NCBI GenBank assembly: GCA_044238965.1
Contig: JBIICJ010000001.1
Location: 1-64,000, forward strand
Source of the DNA: Micavibrio_B sp044238965
GTDB lineage: Bacteria > Pseudomonadota > Alphaproteobacteria > Micavibrionales > Micavibrionaceae
Reading direction: 5' to 3'
Length of the DNA: 64,000 bases
Shown one piece after another: positions 17,602-25,535 of this stretch. Position 1 is the first letter of the stretch; each line of letters opens with the position of its first letter. The notes below the pieces were generated by a model that saw only the letters and a program-made list of their open reading frames with translations, searched no databases and had not been told where the DNA came from. The position numbers and the translations under genes are program-made.

Positions 17602-17989
17602 TGAGGTCTATTCCTTCTAATAACTCGGTTTCATGCGCTATGAGATCCTTCGCTTCGCGCAAGGCTTTATAATAATGACCCCCGATAATTTGTTCATTGA
17701 TCCGCAAGAAATGAATTTTTGTCGATGGTGCCGCCTGTTGAATCAATTTCAACATTTCAAAATATTTCGGATGATAATCAAGTGGGTTACGCGCCAAATA
17801 CATACATTGCACGAGAAAGTAAACTTTCTTACATGGCGTATTGGCTTCGTGTTCCTGCAACACATCTTTTTCACGCAAAATAGGGGCTTCCCCCGAAATG
17901 TGCAAACGTGTGCGTTGATCATCATTCGTAATCACGGCGGTGCCGATTAAAATTTTCTCTCCTGGTTTTAAATCAATGACGAGTGCCAT
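17561..17989 (-). CDS. flbT: FlbT, post-transcriptional flagellin regulator
   Basis: A 142-residue protein of the FlbT family (start MALVIDLKPGEKILIGTAVI; core LVQCMYLARNPLDYHPKYFEMLK). FlbT binds the 5' UTR of flagellin mRNA in Caulobacter and lowers its stability until the hook is complete. It is followed by an overlapping flaF and preceded by a flagellin-like gene; the true flagellin gene is not in the window. Confidence 0.95.
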   Translation of the reverse strand: MALVIDLKPGEKILIGTAVITNDDQRTRLHISGEAPILREKDVLQEHEANTPCKKVYFLVQCMYLARNPLDYHPKYFEMLKLIQQAAPSTKIHFLRINEQIIGGHYYKALREAKDLIAHETELLEGIDLNEHSPQQSEPTTN

Positions 17990-18044
17990 TTTGATCTCCT
18001 TTATAATACGGTGTGTGGGCCCAAATGGGGCGACAAAATAGGGG

Positions 18045-18737
18045 TTAGAATTGGTTTAAAATTTGCCTTTGGGCGTCGCTGGCAAGGTTTGAATCATCTT
18101 CGCTTAATTGTTGACGGACCTGCAGGGCTAATAAATTGGCGGCTTCATCCTTCATCACGCTAGGGGCGGGCGCTGAACCATCATCGGTTAATAAATTAGC
18201 CATGGTTTCGCGCGAAAATTCTTCACGTCCCTGCAATAAAAATAAATCAGACGTAATAATATGCCGCAAAGTCGTGGCGATATCGATCGCATTCATGACA
18301 TCAATGCGACAATCTTGTACCTTTTCAATGGTTGTAAAATTTACAGGGCGGAATTCTAACGCGGTTGTGGTTAAATTAATCCCGCGCGTTTCTAATTGAC
18401 TACGGCCCTCAATATCAAAATTGATAAATAAACTCTCGCCTTTGAGTAAATTAATATTTTTAACGCTGGCTTTTTCAACAGCATCATCAATTTTCTTTAA
18501 AACATTACGATAACGTTCTTCTAATTCTTCGATACGGGCTTTGTTACCTTCGTACCCCGCGCTGGTTTTTAATGTGTCGCGCGCACGCACGCTAATGCCG
18601 CCCGCCTCTTCAATGGCGGCGATAATATCATCAACGAAAATGCGGCTTGCATTTAAAACGCCAATACCATTCTCAAACCCATCGAGAAGGGTTTTAAGGT
18701 CATTAATCGTGAGAATATGGGGCTCTTTTTTTGACAT
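18045..18737 (-). CDS. Flagellin-like protein lacking the canonical N-terminus
   Basis: A 230-residue protein whose last 31 residues (EAANLLALQVRQQLSEDDSN then LASDAQRQILNQF) closely follow the flagellin C-terminal D0/D1 helix. Residues 75-110 (RYRNVLKKIDDAVEKASVKN followed by INLLKGE) match the flagellin D1 segment. The conserved flagellin N-terminal heptad helix is missing: the protein starts MSKKEPHILTINDLKTLL. No D2/D3 insert is present. Its position directly before flbT and flaF supports a flagellin-related role, perhaps a minor filament or junction protein or a secreted regulator. Flagellin-family ancestry is likely; function is unknown. Confidence 0.65.
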   Translation of the reverse strand: MSKKEPHILTINDLKTLLDGFENGIGVLNASRIFVDDIIAAIEEAGGISVRARDTLKTSAGYEGNKARIEELEERYRNVLKKIDDAVEKASVKNINLLKGESLFINFDIEGRSQLETRGINLTTTALEFRPVNFTTIEKVQDCRIDVMNAIDIATTLRHIITSDLFLLQGREEFSRETMANLLTDDGSAPAPSVMKDEAANLLALQVRQQLSEDDSNLASDAQRQILNQF

Positions 18738-18834
18738 TGGAATCCTTTCTGGATCGGCTCTTGAGTCACATTCTGTGCTCTCTTATACTACAATTCTAAC
18801 GGTAAAGAAATTGTTAAACCCTAAAAATATAGGC

Positions 18835-20292
18835 TTAAACGCGGGCGTTATAACGGGTTAAACCATGGCTATCGACATATAAATCTAAATGACCATTTGC
18901 CAATTGATCCATTTCAGTCATCAAATCAGATTTCTCAGTCCCGTTGAATGAAGGGGTGCGGTCATCTGATTTGCCGTGAGAAGTATGTTCATTCATCGCG
19001 TGTTCAAAGGCGCCTTGGTTATGTTCAAAGCTGAGTGATACATTCTCGCTCTTGATCCCAGCTTGGTTCAACGCATTTTCCAATGCCTGTTGATCGCGCA
19101 GGAACATATTCATCGTATCGGCTTTTTCAACCACAAGGTGAACTTTTAAGGGATCACCTTTTTTATATTCCATACGCACATCCATACGTCCCAATTCGGC
19201 AGGATCAAGGCGAAGCGAAATTGATTGCGCGCCAGTTTTTTCATCCTTCACATATTTGTCAATCACGGCAGCAACGGCTTGCGCCGCACCTTGCGGAAGA
19301 TTTACAAATGGATTTTGTCCTGTCATCGCGGGGGTTGAATTATGTTGCCCTGATGCAATTGTACCCGCAATGGTCAATCCTAAATTTGATGATGTTGGTG
19401 CTGTTCCGTTTGTTGATAATGCACTAACCAATACATCATCAAACGAGATTGTTGTTGTACTTGCCGTATTATCATCTGCACTCTGTGTTGTCGTTTCTGA
19501 TTTAATCTGTGCAACAGCTTCGGGAAGGTCAGCATCGGCGGCATCTGCAGTTTCTGCCATGGCATATAAATTTAATTCAGTTGATTTTTCAAGGCGAATA
19601 TCAATGCCTTTGGCGACTCCGTTTACAGGTTTTGTTTGCAAATTTGCCATTAATGACGCGATAGCTTCAGGTTTTGATAATAAAGTCGGATCAGTGTTCA
19701 AAGCATTTTGAATGGCAACCTTATTGGCCTCAGATGGTACAACGCGCAGGCCAGCCGTCTCAAGAGTATCGGTGCGGTTTAATGCATCAATTAAACGTTT
19801 CATATCTGATGATGATAATGTGGATGCTGCGCTTACAGGCGTTTCGGCACTGGTGGTTGTGGGTTCTGTTGTTGCTAACTGAGGCGCAGATATAACATCA
19901 TCCGTGGCTGTTGTGCTGTCGGCCGTTGTCATTTGTGGTGCAACAGTAGGAACAATGATGGGTGCTTCAGTCGATATATCAATCGCATTCATTGTTTCAG
20001 CAGGTAATAATGATACACTGATTTGTGATGCCATTAAATCTGGGGCAGGTGTTACCACAACCGATGCCACAATCGGCGTTGCCATTGTTGATACTGTTTC
20101 TAATTCGGTTTCAAACGTTTTATCTTTTGATTTTGCTTTATCACCACCGCTGCAATCTTCACATTCTTGCGTGCGGTCTTTTTCTTTACTGCGTGCTAAT
20201 TTTTCATTTTCATCGCGATCATCTTGCTTCACAATTGGTTTTGTGTTTGAAACTGTAGGCGTTGAGATCAAAAGTGCAGATGATGCGGTCAT
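18835..20292 (-). CDS. fliK: FliK, flagellar hook-length control protein
   Basis: A 485-residue protein. A long low-complexity Thr/Ala/Ser/Asp-rich region (residues 1-330), typical of FliK rulers, is followed by the conserved C-terminal switch domain at about 350-430, with SLRLDPAELGRMDVRMEYKK and LRDQQALENALNQAGIKSEN. FliK is exported and measures hook length, then switches FlhB specificity. A Cys-containing Glu/Asp/Lys segment (QECEDCSGGDKAKSKDKTFE) near residues 37-56 is unusual for a FliK. Confidence 0.92.
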   Translation of the reverse strand: MTASSALLISTPTVSNTKPIVKQDDRDENEKLARSKEKDRTQECEDCSGGDKAKSKDKTFETELETVSTMATPIVASVVVTPAPDLMASQISVSLLPAETMNAIDISTEAPIIVPTVAPQMTTADSTTATDDVISAPQLATTEPTTTSAETPVSAASTLSSSDMKRLIDALNRTDTLETAGLRVVPSEANKVAIQNALNTDPTLLSKPEAIASLMANLQTKPVNGVAKGIDIRLEKSTELNLYAMAETADAADADLPEAVAQIKSETTTQSADDNTASTTTISFDDVLVSALSTNGTAPTSSNLGLTIAGTIASGQHNSTPAMTGQNPFVNLPQGAAQAVAAVIDKYVKDEKTGAQSISLRLDPAELGRMDVRMEYKKGDPLKVHLVVEKADTMNMFLRDQQALENALNQAGIKSENVSLSFEHNQGAFEHAMNEHTSHGKSDDRTPSFNGTEKSDLMTEMDQLANGHLDLYVDSHGLTRYNARV

Positions 20293-20314
20293 ACGATGTC
20301 CTTATAAAGCGAAT

Positions 20315-20785
20315 TTAGAATGATTCATTAATGGCGGTAGCTTGAACGCGCGTACTGCTATCGCTCAATGATCCGCGTGGGTTATATAATGACTTGTCTT
20401 TTTCAATGGTGGCGCGTGCGGCCTCAATTAAACGGGTTTGCATACGACGTACCGATTCTACCATGCGCAATGACCATGCCATTGATTGTTCGGCGAGCAC
20501 ATCTAATTCTAATTGAAGTTTGATTAATTGTTCGCGCAAAGCAGGCGACGCGGTGCGAATAGCATCGCCCTTGGCTTTGACAGCTTTAAGGCCAATTTCA
20601 AAATTACGGGTCGCAATATCTTTGTCTGGTTGTAACGCCACAAAATCTTTTAAACGACGCGCAAGCATAGCTTGGTGTTCAGCTTCATATATTTTTTTTA
20701 ATGTTGTCATCAACGCCAAAATCTCCGTGAGCATTTCATCAGGAGATCCATTTAGCAGGCGAGATGAAGAAGAGGTTGTTGTCAT
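20315..20785 (-). CDS. flgN: FlgN-like flagellar export chaperone
   Basis: A 156-residue, almost wholly helical protein (long helices 15-60 and 70-130), ending with NPRGSLSDSSTRVQATAINESF. This all-helical fold and the disordered C-terminal tail fit FlgN, the chaperone for hook-filament junction proteins FlgK and FlgL. Its ATG overlaps the flgJ stop by 4 bases. The call rests on size, helicity and position between flgJ and fliK; sequence identity to FlgN is weak. Confidence 0.65.
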   Translation of the reverse strand: MTTTSSSSRLLNGSPDEMLTEILALMTTLKKIYEAEHQAMLARRLKDFVALQPDKDIATRNFEIGLKAVKAKGDAIRTASPALREQLIKLQLELDVLAEQSMAWSLRMVESVRRMQTRLIEAARATIEKDKSLYNPRGSLSDSSTRVQATAINESF

Positions 20786-21165
20786 ACGCTCATATCCGTT
20801 GTTGATAATGATGATACGGGCGGTGTGTCTGTTTGGGGCGCATACTTATAATTTTTGACTGCATCTTGGCCGTTGGCTACCAATTGTGCATGGATCAATT
20901 GGGCTTTGACATCTTCCGCCAAACCAATGCCGCCTTGCTTCGAAATCATCTTACCATATTCATTTAATTGGAAATCACGAAATACTTCCTCTCCCTTACC
21001 GCCACCAAAGAAAGGATCAACTTCCATCATTTCAAACATTGGCTTTAACATCTCGGTGATAAAGACAGCTTCGAAATCTTGGGCAGTTGCCTCAATCTTC
21101 TTCATCTCCTTGTCCGAGAGTGTCGCGGCTTGTTGTTGTGATGAAAGTGGAGCAAGTGTTGTCAT
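20782..21165 (-). CDS. flgJ: FlgJ-type rod-binding protein (N-terminal domain only)
   Basis: A 127-residue protein equal to the rod-cap domain of FlgJ. Residues 25-85 hold the family core (AQDFEAVFITEMLKPMFEMM and the DPFFGGGKGEEVFRDFQLNE stretch, then GKMISKQGGIGLAE). The muramidase domain of enterobacterial FlgJ is absent, as is usual in alphaproteobacteria, so peptidoglycan would be opened by another enzyme. It is 2 bp downstream of flgI. Confidence 0.92.
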   Translation of the reverse strand: MTTLAPLSSQQQAATLSDKEMKKIEATAQDFEAVFITEMLKPMFEMMEVDPFFGGGKGEEVFRDFQLNEYGKMISKQGGIGLAEDVKAQLIHAQLVANGQDAVKNYKYAPQTDTPPVSSLSTTDMSV

Positions 21166-21167
21166 GA

Positions 21168-22331
21168 TTATAATGTCTCAATTTCTGCTTGAAGAGCGCC
21201 AGCGGCTTTGATCGCTTGCAAGATTGTGATGATATCACGCGGGCCAACCCCTAATTTGTTTAACCCTGTGACCAAATCTTGCAATGTTACACCTGCTTCC
21301 ATCACGGCTAATTTTGCATCACCGCTTTGGTTTACAGCAACATCGGTGCGGGGAACAACCACAGTTTCACCATTTTCGGCAAATGGATTTGGTTGTGATA
21401 CTTGCGGTGTTTCGGTCACTTTGATGGTGAGGTTACCTTGGGCAATGGCAACGGTGCTAATGCGAACATCGGCGCCCATTACAATCGTGCCTGAATTTTC
21501 ATCAATCACCACTTTGGCAACTTGGTCAGGTTGTACAGGCAATTGTTCAATATCGGTGATGAGTTCAACAATACCGCCTGGATAACCATCAGGTTTGCGC
21601 AATACAACGGTGCCATCATTTTGCGCGGATGCTAATTCACCATTCGTGAAACCATTGATCGCGCGGGCGATACGGCGCGCGGTGGTAAAATCAGGATTGC
21701 GCAATGATAAACGCACTTCGGGTAAATTGTTGAGATCAAAATCAATTTCTTTTTCAACAATCGCACCTTCGGCAATACGTCCACGTGTCGGTGTGTTTTG
21801 GGTGACAGATTGCGCAGACCCGCCAGCTGAGAAACCAGAAATAGCAATCGGGCCCTGCGCTACGGCATACACTTCACCATCGGCGGCCTTTAATGGCGTT
21901 ACCAATAACGTACCGCCTTGTAATGATTTTGAATCGCCCAATGTGGATACAGTGATATCAATTTTTGAACCTTGGTTGGCGAATGCGGGTAAAGTGCTGG
22001 TCACCATTACGGCGGCAACGTTCCCAGTGTTTAAATTTTGACCGCGGATATTGACGCCCAAACGTTCCAACATGGCAGTGAGTGATTGACCTGTGAATGG
22101 TGAATTATTTAATTTATCACCTGTGCCGTTTAATCCCACAACCAAACCGTAACCGATAAGCACGTTTTCACGAACGCCTTCGATATCGACGATGTCTTTA
22201 ATGCGTGTCGTACTTGCATTTGCGCTGACTGATGATCCGAACCAGATCAGTGAGAAAAAGAAGGATGCCCAGAGGAGTAAAATCCATCCTGTGCGTGAAA
22301 GTTTCTTAGTCTGTGTTTTATGCGTTGTCAT
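21168..22331 (-). CDS. flgI: FlgI, flagellar P-ring protein
   Basis: About 387 residues. A signal peptide (GWILLLWASFFFSLIWFGSS, cleavage after VSANA) is followed by the conserved FlgI start IKDIVDIEGVRENVLIGYGL and the motif GTGDKLNNSPFTGQSLTAML. FlgI polymerises in the periplasm as the P-ring bushing around the rod. ATG 22331 is preferred over the in-frame GTG at 22340 because GGGTGG lies at a suitable distance. Transcription probably starts near 22360 from the -24/-12 promoter at 22371-22386. It is the first gene of flgI-flgJ-flgN-fliK and probably the genes beyond. Confidence 0.96.
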   Translation of the reverse strand: MTTHKTQTKKLSRTGWILLLWASFFFSLIWFGSSVSANASTTRIKDIVDIEGVRENVLIGYGLVVGLNGTGDKLNNSPFTGQSLTAMLERLGVNIRGQNLNTGNVAAVMVTSTLPAFANQGSKIDITVSTLGDSKSLQGGTLLVTPLKAADGEVYAVAQGPIAISGFSAGGSAQSVTQNTPTRGRIAEGAIVEKEIDFDLNNLPEVRLSLRNPDFTTARRIARAINGFTNGELASAQNDGTVVLRKPDGYPGGIVELITDIEQLPVQPDQVAKVVIDENSGTIVMGADVRISTVAIAQGNLTIKVTETPQVSQPNPFAENGETVVVPRTDVAVNQSGDAKLAVMEAGVTLQDLVTGLNKLGVGPRDIITILQAIKAAGALQAEIETL

Positions 22332-22370
22332 GTTAACCACCCAAAGTTATATCTTTCCATGAAAGAACTA

Positions 22371-22386
22371 TGCGAGTTCCGTGCCA
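22371..22386 (-). promoter_or_regulatory. Sigma-54 promoter for flgI
   Basis: Minus strand TGGCACG-GAAC-TCGCA, with GG and GC separated by the required 10 bp. The -24 element is perfect and the -12 element has one mismatch. The predicted start is near 22360, leaving a leader of about 28 nt. Confidence 0.8.
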
Positions 22387-22403
22387 GTTTCGGGCGCAAA
22401 TGA

Positions 22404-22440
22404 TTGGGAATGAACGGGATTTGACGGGAAATAACGGGAT
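22404..22440. repeat. Four 10-bp-phased GGGA repeats upstream of the flgI promoter
   Basis: GGGA occurs at 22406, 22416, 22426 and 22436, each in the context (A/T)(C/T)GGGA(A/T), at exactly 10-bp steps. The array lies 20-50 bp upstream of the flgI -24 element and 70-105 bp before the fliX ATG. The position suits an activator such as FlbD, but no such FlbD site is known to me. Confidence 0.6.
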
Positions 22441-22509
22441 TTACAAGAAAATCGGGTCGGCAAAATTTTCCCAATGAAATATCTCAAAAATTTCGGTATA
22501 AATATACTC

Positions 22510-22953
22510 ATGAAAATCACAGGTCCTGACGGCCCCAAATCGGTGGGCGGTACGAAAAAAACAGAAAAATCAAAGGGTTCATCCTCATTTGGCGATATGC
22601 TGGGGGTTGATGAAGCGGCCGAAACCGCCCATTCCATGGGGGCGGGGGCGATTGCCCGTATTGATGTTTTATTGGCGGCGCAAGCCTCCGAAGACCCAAC
22701 AGAACGCGCGGCGCGCGGCCGTATGAAAAAACGCGGCGATCAGATTTTGCGCACCCTTGATAAACTCCGCATTGGTATTTTGACAGGCACATTGACGGTG
22801 GGCAATTTGATTGATGTTGCCGATGTGGTGGCCAGCCACCGCGAAAAATTGAATGATCCCGAATTGGTTGGTATTTTGGATGAAATTGATCTGCGCGCCC
22901 AAATTGAGGTCGCCAAGATGCGTATGGCGCTGGATGCGTCAAAAATGCTATAG
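22510..22953 (+). CDS. fliX: FliX, class II flagellar assembly regulator
   Basis: A 147-residue protein matching FliX: the N-terminal MKITGPDGPKSVGG, a middle linker, then a helical region (RGRMKKRGDQILRTLDKLRI and the ILTGTLTVGNLIDV segment, ending LRAQIEVAKMRMAL). FliX binds FlbD and couples its activity to completion of the early basal body. ATG 22510 is chosen because the family starts with MK(I/V)-type residues there; an upstream ATG at 22474 would add 12 untypical residues. It is divergent from flgI, a probable FlbD target. Confidence 0.9.
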   Translation: MKITGPDGPKSVGGTKKTEKSKGSSSFGDMLGVDEAAETAHSMGAGAIARIDVLLAAQASEDPTERAARGRMKKRGDQILRTLDKLRIGILTGTLTVGNLIDVADVVASHREKLNDPELVGILDEIDLRAQIEVAKMRMALDASKML

Positions 22954-22981
22954 ATTTGGGTGGATGGTTGCGCGCTGTCCC

Positions 22982-23009
22982 TTGAATTTTCCACCGAATC
23001 CCGCATAAT
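22982..23009 (+). promoter_or_regulatory. Promoter for dksA
   Basis: TTGAAT at 22982-22987 and CATAAT at 23004-23009 with a 16-bp spacer, about 35 bp before the dksA start. Confidence 0.4.
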
Positions 23010-23044
23010 TTAGGTCACTTTTATAACCCACAAAAGGTATGTTT

Positions 23045-23476
23045 ATGTCAAAAGTAGGTAGCGTTCTGGTTCCGCCAAATTATAAGCCAACCGACAAAGA
23101 AAAATTTATGAATCCTGTCATGCGGGAATATTTTCGCCAGAAATTGATCAAATGGCGTGAGGAATTGTTACGGGAATCGAGCGATACCATCGCCCAAACT
23201 TTGCAAACAACCGAATTGCAACAACCTGATTTAACTGATCGCGCATCGGCGGAAACCGATCACGCGCTCGAACTTCGCACCCGTGACCGCGAACGTAAAT
23301 TGATTACCAAAATCAACGAAGCATTATTGCGCATTGATGATGATACATACGGATATTGCGAAGAAACAGGTGAACCCATTGCCGTGGGTCGTTTGGATGC
23401 GCGCCCAATTGCCACATTATCATTAGAAGCGCAAGAACGTCACGAACGTATGGAACGCACACACCGCGATGATTAA
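23045..23476 (+). CDS. dksA: DksA-type RNA polymerase-binding factor
   Basis: A 143-residue DksA/TraR protein with a coiled-coil hairpin (about residues 30-95, including the D-R-A-S-x-E-T tip) and a C-terminal globular region with GYCEETGEPIAVGRLDARPI. DksA binds the secondary channel of RNA polymerase and works with ppGpp in the stringent response. Only one of the four zinc-binding Cys is kept (C105); the other positions are T108, S126 and A129, so no zinc finger can form. ATG 23045 (MSKVGS) is preferred to 23039 because AAAGG is 7 bases upstream of it. Confidence 0.93.
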   Translation: MSKVGSVLVPPNYKPTDKEKFMNPVMREYFRQKLIKWREELLRESSDTIAQTLQTTELQQPDLTDRASAETDHALELRTRDRERKLITKINEALLRIDDDTYGYCEETGEPIAVGRLDARPIATLSLEAQERHERMERTHRDD

Positions 23477-23518
23477 AATCTGTTAACCGCAGAGGCGCGG
23501 GGTTAAAGAGCTTTTTTG

Positions 23519-23557
23519 AAAATCTTCTGATCATATGGTTGGAAGATTTTTTTATTT
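23519..23557 (+). terminator. Terminator after dksA
   Basis: Stem AAAATCTTC (23519-23527) pairs with GAAGATTTT (23542-23550), and a T-rich run continues to 23553. Confidence 0.7.
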
Positions 23558-23602
23558 ATAAAATTATCTCCGCCACTCTATCTCTCTGCGATAAATTTAA
23601 TC

Positions 23603-23635
23603 AAAAAAATCCCGAAGGTTTTAAGGCCTTCGGGA
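23603..23635 (-). terminator. Terminator of the flgF-flgG-flgA-flgH unit
   Basis: On the minus strand, TCCCGAAGG and CCTTCGGGA form a perfect 9-bp stem (23627-23635 / 23610-23618), followed by seven T residues (plus-strand A run 23603-23609). Confidence 0.85.
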
Positions 23636-23657
23636 CGGAGTTGGGTGGGTAAGGGAT

Positions 23658-23703
23658 TCTGTTCACGCGCGTGGTATGGGGATGGGGAATGCGCGTGAAC
23701 AGA
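23658..23703 (-). ncRNA. Candidate 3'-UTR small RNA hairpin downstream of flgH
   Basis: A perfect 13-bp inverted repeat (TCTGTTCACGCGC at 23658-23670 with its complement at 23691-23703) encloses a 20-nt loop. On the minus strand, downstream of flgH, the loop is C-rich with two CCCCAT units. The flgH terminator follows 22 bp later, so RNA from about 23719 to 23603 would hold two stable hairpins, one exposing a C-rich loop able to pair with purine-rich ribosome-binding sites. The structure is seen; the small-RNA role is inference. Confidence 0.45.
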
Positions 23704-23719
23704 TAGGGGAAAACAGGGT

Positions 23720-24490
23720 TTAGAATGGCATCAACACATCCATAACTTGTTGGCCGTAACGTGGTTGCTGCACATCGGTAATTTGACCTTTGCCGCCATA
23801 TTGAACACGGGCTTCGGCAATTTTTTCGTATGAAATGGAATTATCAATGCCGATATCTTCGGGACGGATAATACCTGCCAATTTCAATACGCGATTTTCG
23901 AAATTCACGCGGACTTCTTGTGCACCATGAATGACCATGTTTCCATTAGGCAGAACTTGCGATACAGTTGCAGCCAATTTCATTTCAATTTTTTCTTCAC
24001 GATCAACTTCGCCTGAGCCACGATGGCTTGAATCTGAACTTGCGCTGGTGAGATTATTTAGATCCAATTCATCGGGTAGAACGCGACCTAAATCACCTTC
24101 GAACCCAAGTAAGTTTGGCAAACCTGCTTGTTCATTTGCGGTACGTGTGCGCGTTGTTTCATTTTTAATTTCACCCTTGTCATCAATATCGATCACAACG
24201 GTCAAAATATCGCCCACTTCATCGGCACGTTGGTCTTTGAAAATACCTTTGGTTTCACCATTCCACAATGAATTGGCAAGGCGTGGCGATTCTTTCTTCA
24301 CTGGCATGGGCATGGATACAGGTTTGTATCCGTTCATATCTGTTGGGCTAACCATTGCCGATTGCGATGGCGTTTCACCCACAGCTTTTAAACGATCGGC
24401 GGCGCTGCAAGCTGTCAAAGACGATGCTGCCAATAGCAAGCAAACAAAGGGATGCAGAGGAAATTTTTTATCTTTAATTATTTGTGTCAT
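23720..24490 (-). CDS. flgH: FlgH, flagellar L-ring lipoprotein
   Basis: A 256-residue protein with a lipoprotein signal: hydrophobic FVCLLLAASSL, then the lipobox LTAC near residues 25-28. The conserved core follows (SLWNGETKGIFKDQRADEVGD, LAATVSQVLPNGNMVIHGAQ, LKLAGIIRPEDI). FlgH forms the outer-membrane L-ring. It is the last gene before the 23603-23635 terminator, 37 bp after flgA. Confidence 0.96.
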   Translation of the reverse strand: MTQIIKDKKFPLHPFVCLLLAASSLTACSAADRLKAVGETPSQSAMVSPTDMNGYKPVSMPMPVKKESPRLANSLWNGETKGIFKDQRADEVGDILTVVIDIDDKGEIKNETTRTRTANEQAGLPNLLGFEGDLGRVLPDELDLNNLTSASSDSSHRGSGEVDREEKIEMKLAATVSQVLPNGNMVIHGAQEVRVNFENRVLKLAGIIRPEDIGIDNSISYEKIAEARVQYGGKGQITDVQQPRYGQQVMDVLMPF

Positions 24491-24527
24491 AGTGACCCAC
24501 CTTTCTTTTTTAATACGCAGTTATCAA

Positions 24528-25520
24528 TTATCGAACCGTTACCGTACGATCACCTGTCACTTCGGCTGTCATTTGTTTTGCCGATGCCCCGTTGATCACA
24601 CGAATAAAATCACCTTTGGCACCATTTTGTGATGCTTTGCCTTTAGCGCTTAATAACAGGCCATTATCATCATATTGGATCAATACTTCATCGCCGCGTT
24701 TGACCAATTGTGGTGATGAGATATCACTTTCTTTAATCACGCGACCTGCGGTGATTACGCGATCTGGTGCCATGCCAATCAAATCATCGGCATCAACAAC
24801 AGCGTTCGCAATTAATGCACGTTCAGGAACCTGGATATAATCAATATCATTTGCGCTAATCACATCCGATTTTTTCATGGTTTGTTTCAATACAGGTACA
24901 GACACAGTGCGTATGACAGTCCCCATAATTTGTTTGGTGACAACAGGGTTTTGTTTATCGGGCACAGCAATGGTTGCGGTAAATACATCGCCATTTTTCG
25001 ATATATTTAATGATGTAACATCAATGGTTGGCGCAACCGATGTTGGTAATGTTACCGATACATTGGGATCGTTTAATGTTAATGTAATGTCGCCTGCTTT
25101 GCCTGTTTCAGCTAATTTTGTTTTGATCTCTTCAGCGATATCATCAGCTGAAATTGTATATGACGCGCGGCGCACAATTACCTGATCCATGTCGGATGCA
25201 GGTGTCCAATTCACCTGATGTTTCCGTGCGATCGTTTTTAATGTTTGCGCATTTACAACCATTTCTTTACCCAAACGTGGCGCTTTGCCAACAATATTAT
25301 TGGGATTATTTACATCATCAAATAAATCACCCAATTTGACATGATCACCATCAACAGTAGTCATTGCGCGCAATGATGCTGCATTCGCATCTGATGTGGT
25401 AAAGCCAATGAGATATACCAAAGCCAAACTAAGAATGATCAAAAGCGATAGGCTTTGTAACGTCATCAAACCAATTGTTTTTAGGGAATGTTTTTTTAAT
25501 TTGCGTTGGTATTTTGTCAT
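24528..25520 (-). CDS. flgA: FlgA, P-ring assembly chaperone
   Basis: About 330 residues. An N-terminal hydrophobic segment (LMTLQSLSLLIILSLALVYL) targets it to the periplasm. The SAF-type domain follows near residues 210-275 (KSDVISANDIDYIQVPERAL, IGMAPDRVITAGRVIKESDI), and the C-terminus has the FlgA sequence GDEVLIQYDDNGLLLSAKGK. FlgA helps FlgI assemble into the P-ring. ATG 25520 is chosen over ATG 25526 because GGAGG lies 8 bases before 25520 but only 2 bases before 25526. It lies 15 bp after the 58-residue gene. Confidence 0.93.
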   Translation of the reverse strand: MTKYQRKLKKHSLKTIGLMTLQSLSLLIILSLALVYLIGFTTSDANAASLRAMTTVDGDHVKLGDLFDDVNNPNNIVGKAPRLGKEMVVNAQTLKTIARKHQVNWTPASDMDQVIVRRASYTISADDIAEEIKTKLAETGKAGDITLTLNDPNVSVTLPTSVAPTIDVTSLNISKNGDVFTATIAVPDKQNPVVTKQIMGTVIRTVSVPVLKQTMKKSDVISANDIDYIQVPERALIANAVVDADDLIGMAPDRVITAGRVIKESDISSPQLVKRGDEVLIQYDDNGLLLSAKGKASQNGAKGDFIRVINGASAKQMTAEVTGDRTVTVR

Positions 25521-25535
25521 CGACATGTCCTCCGC

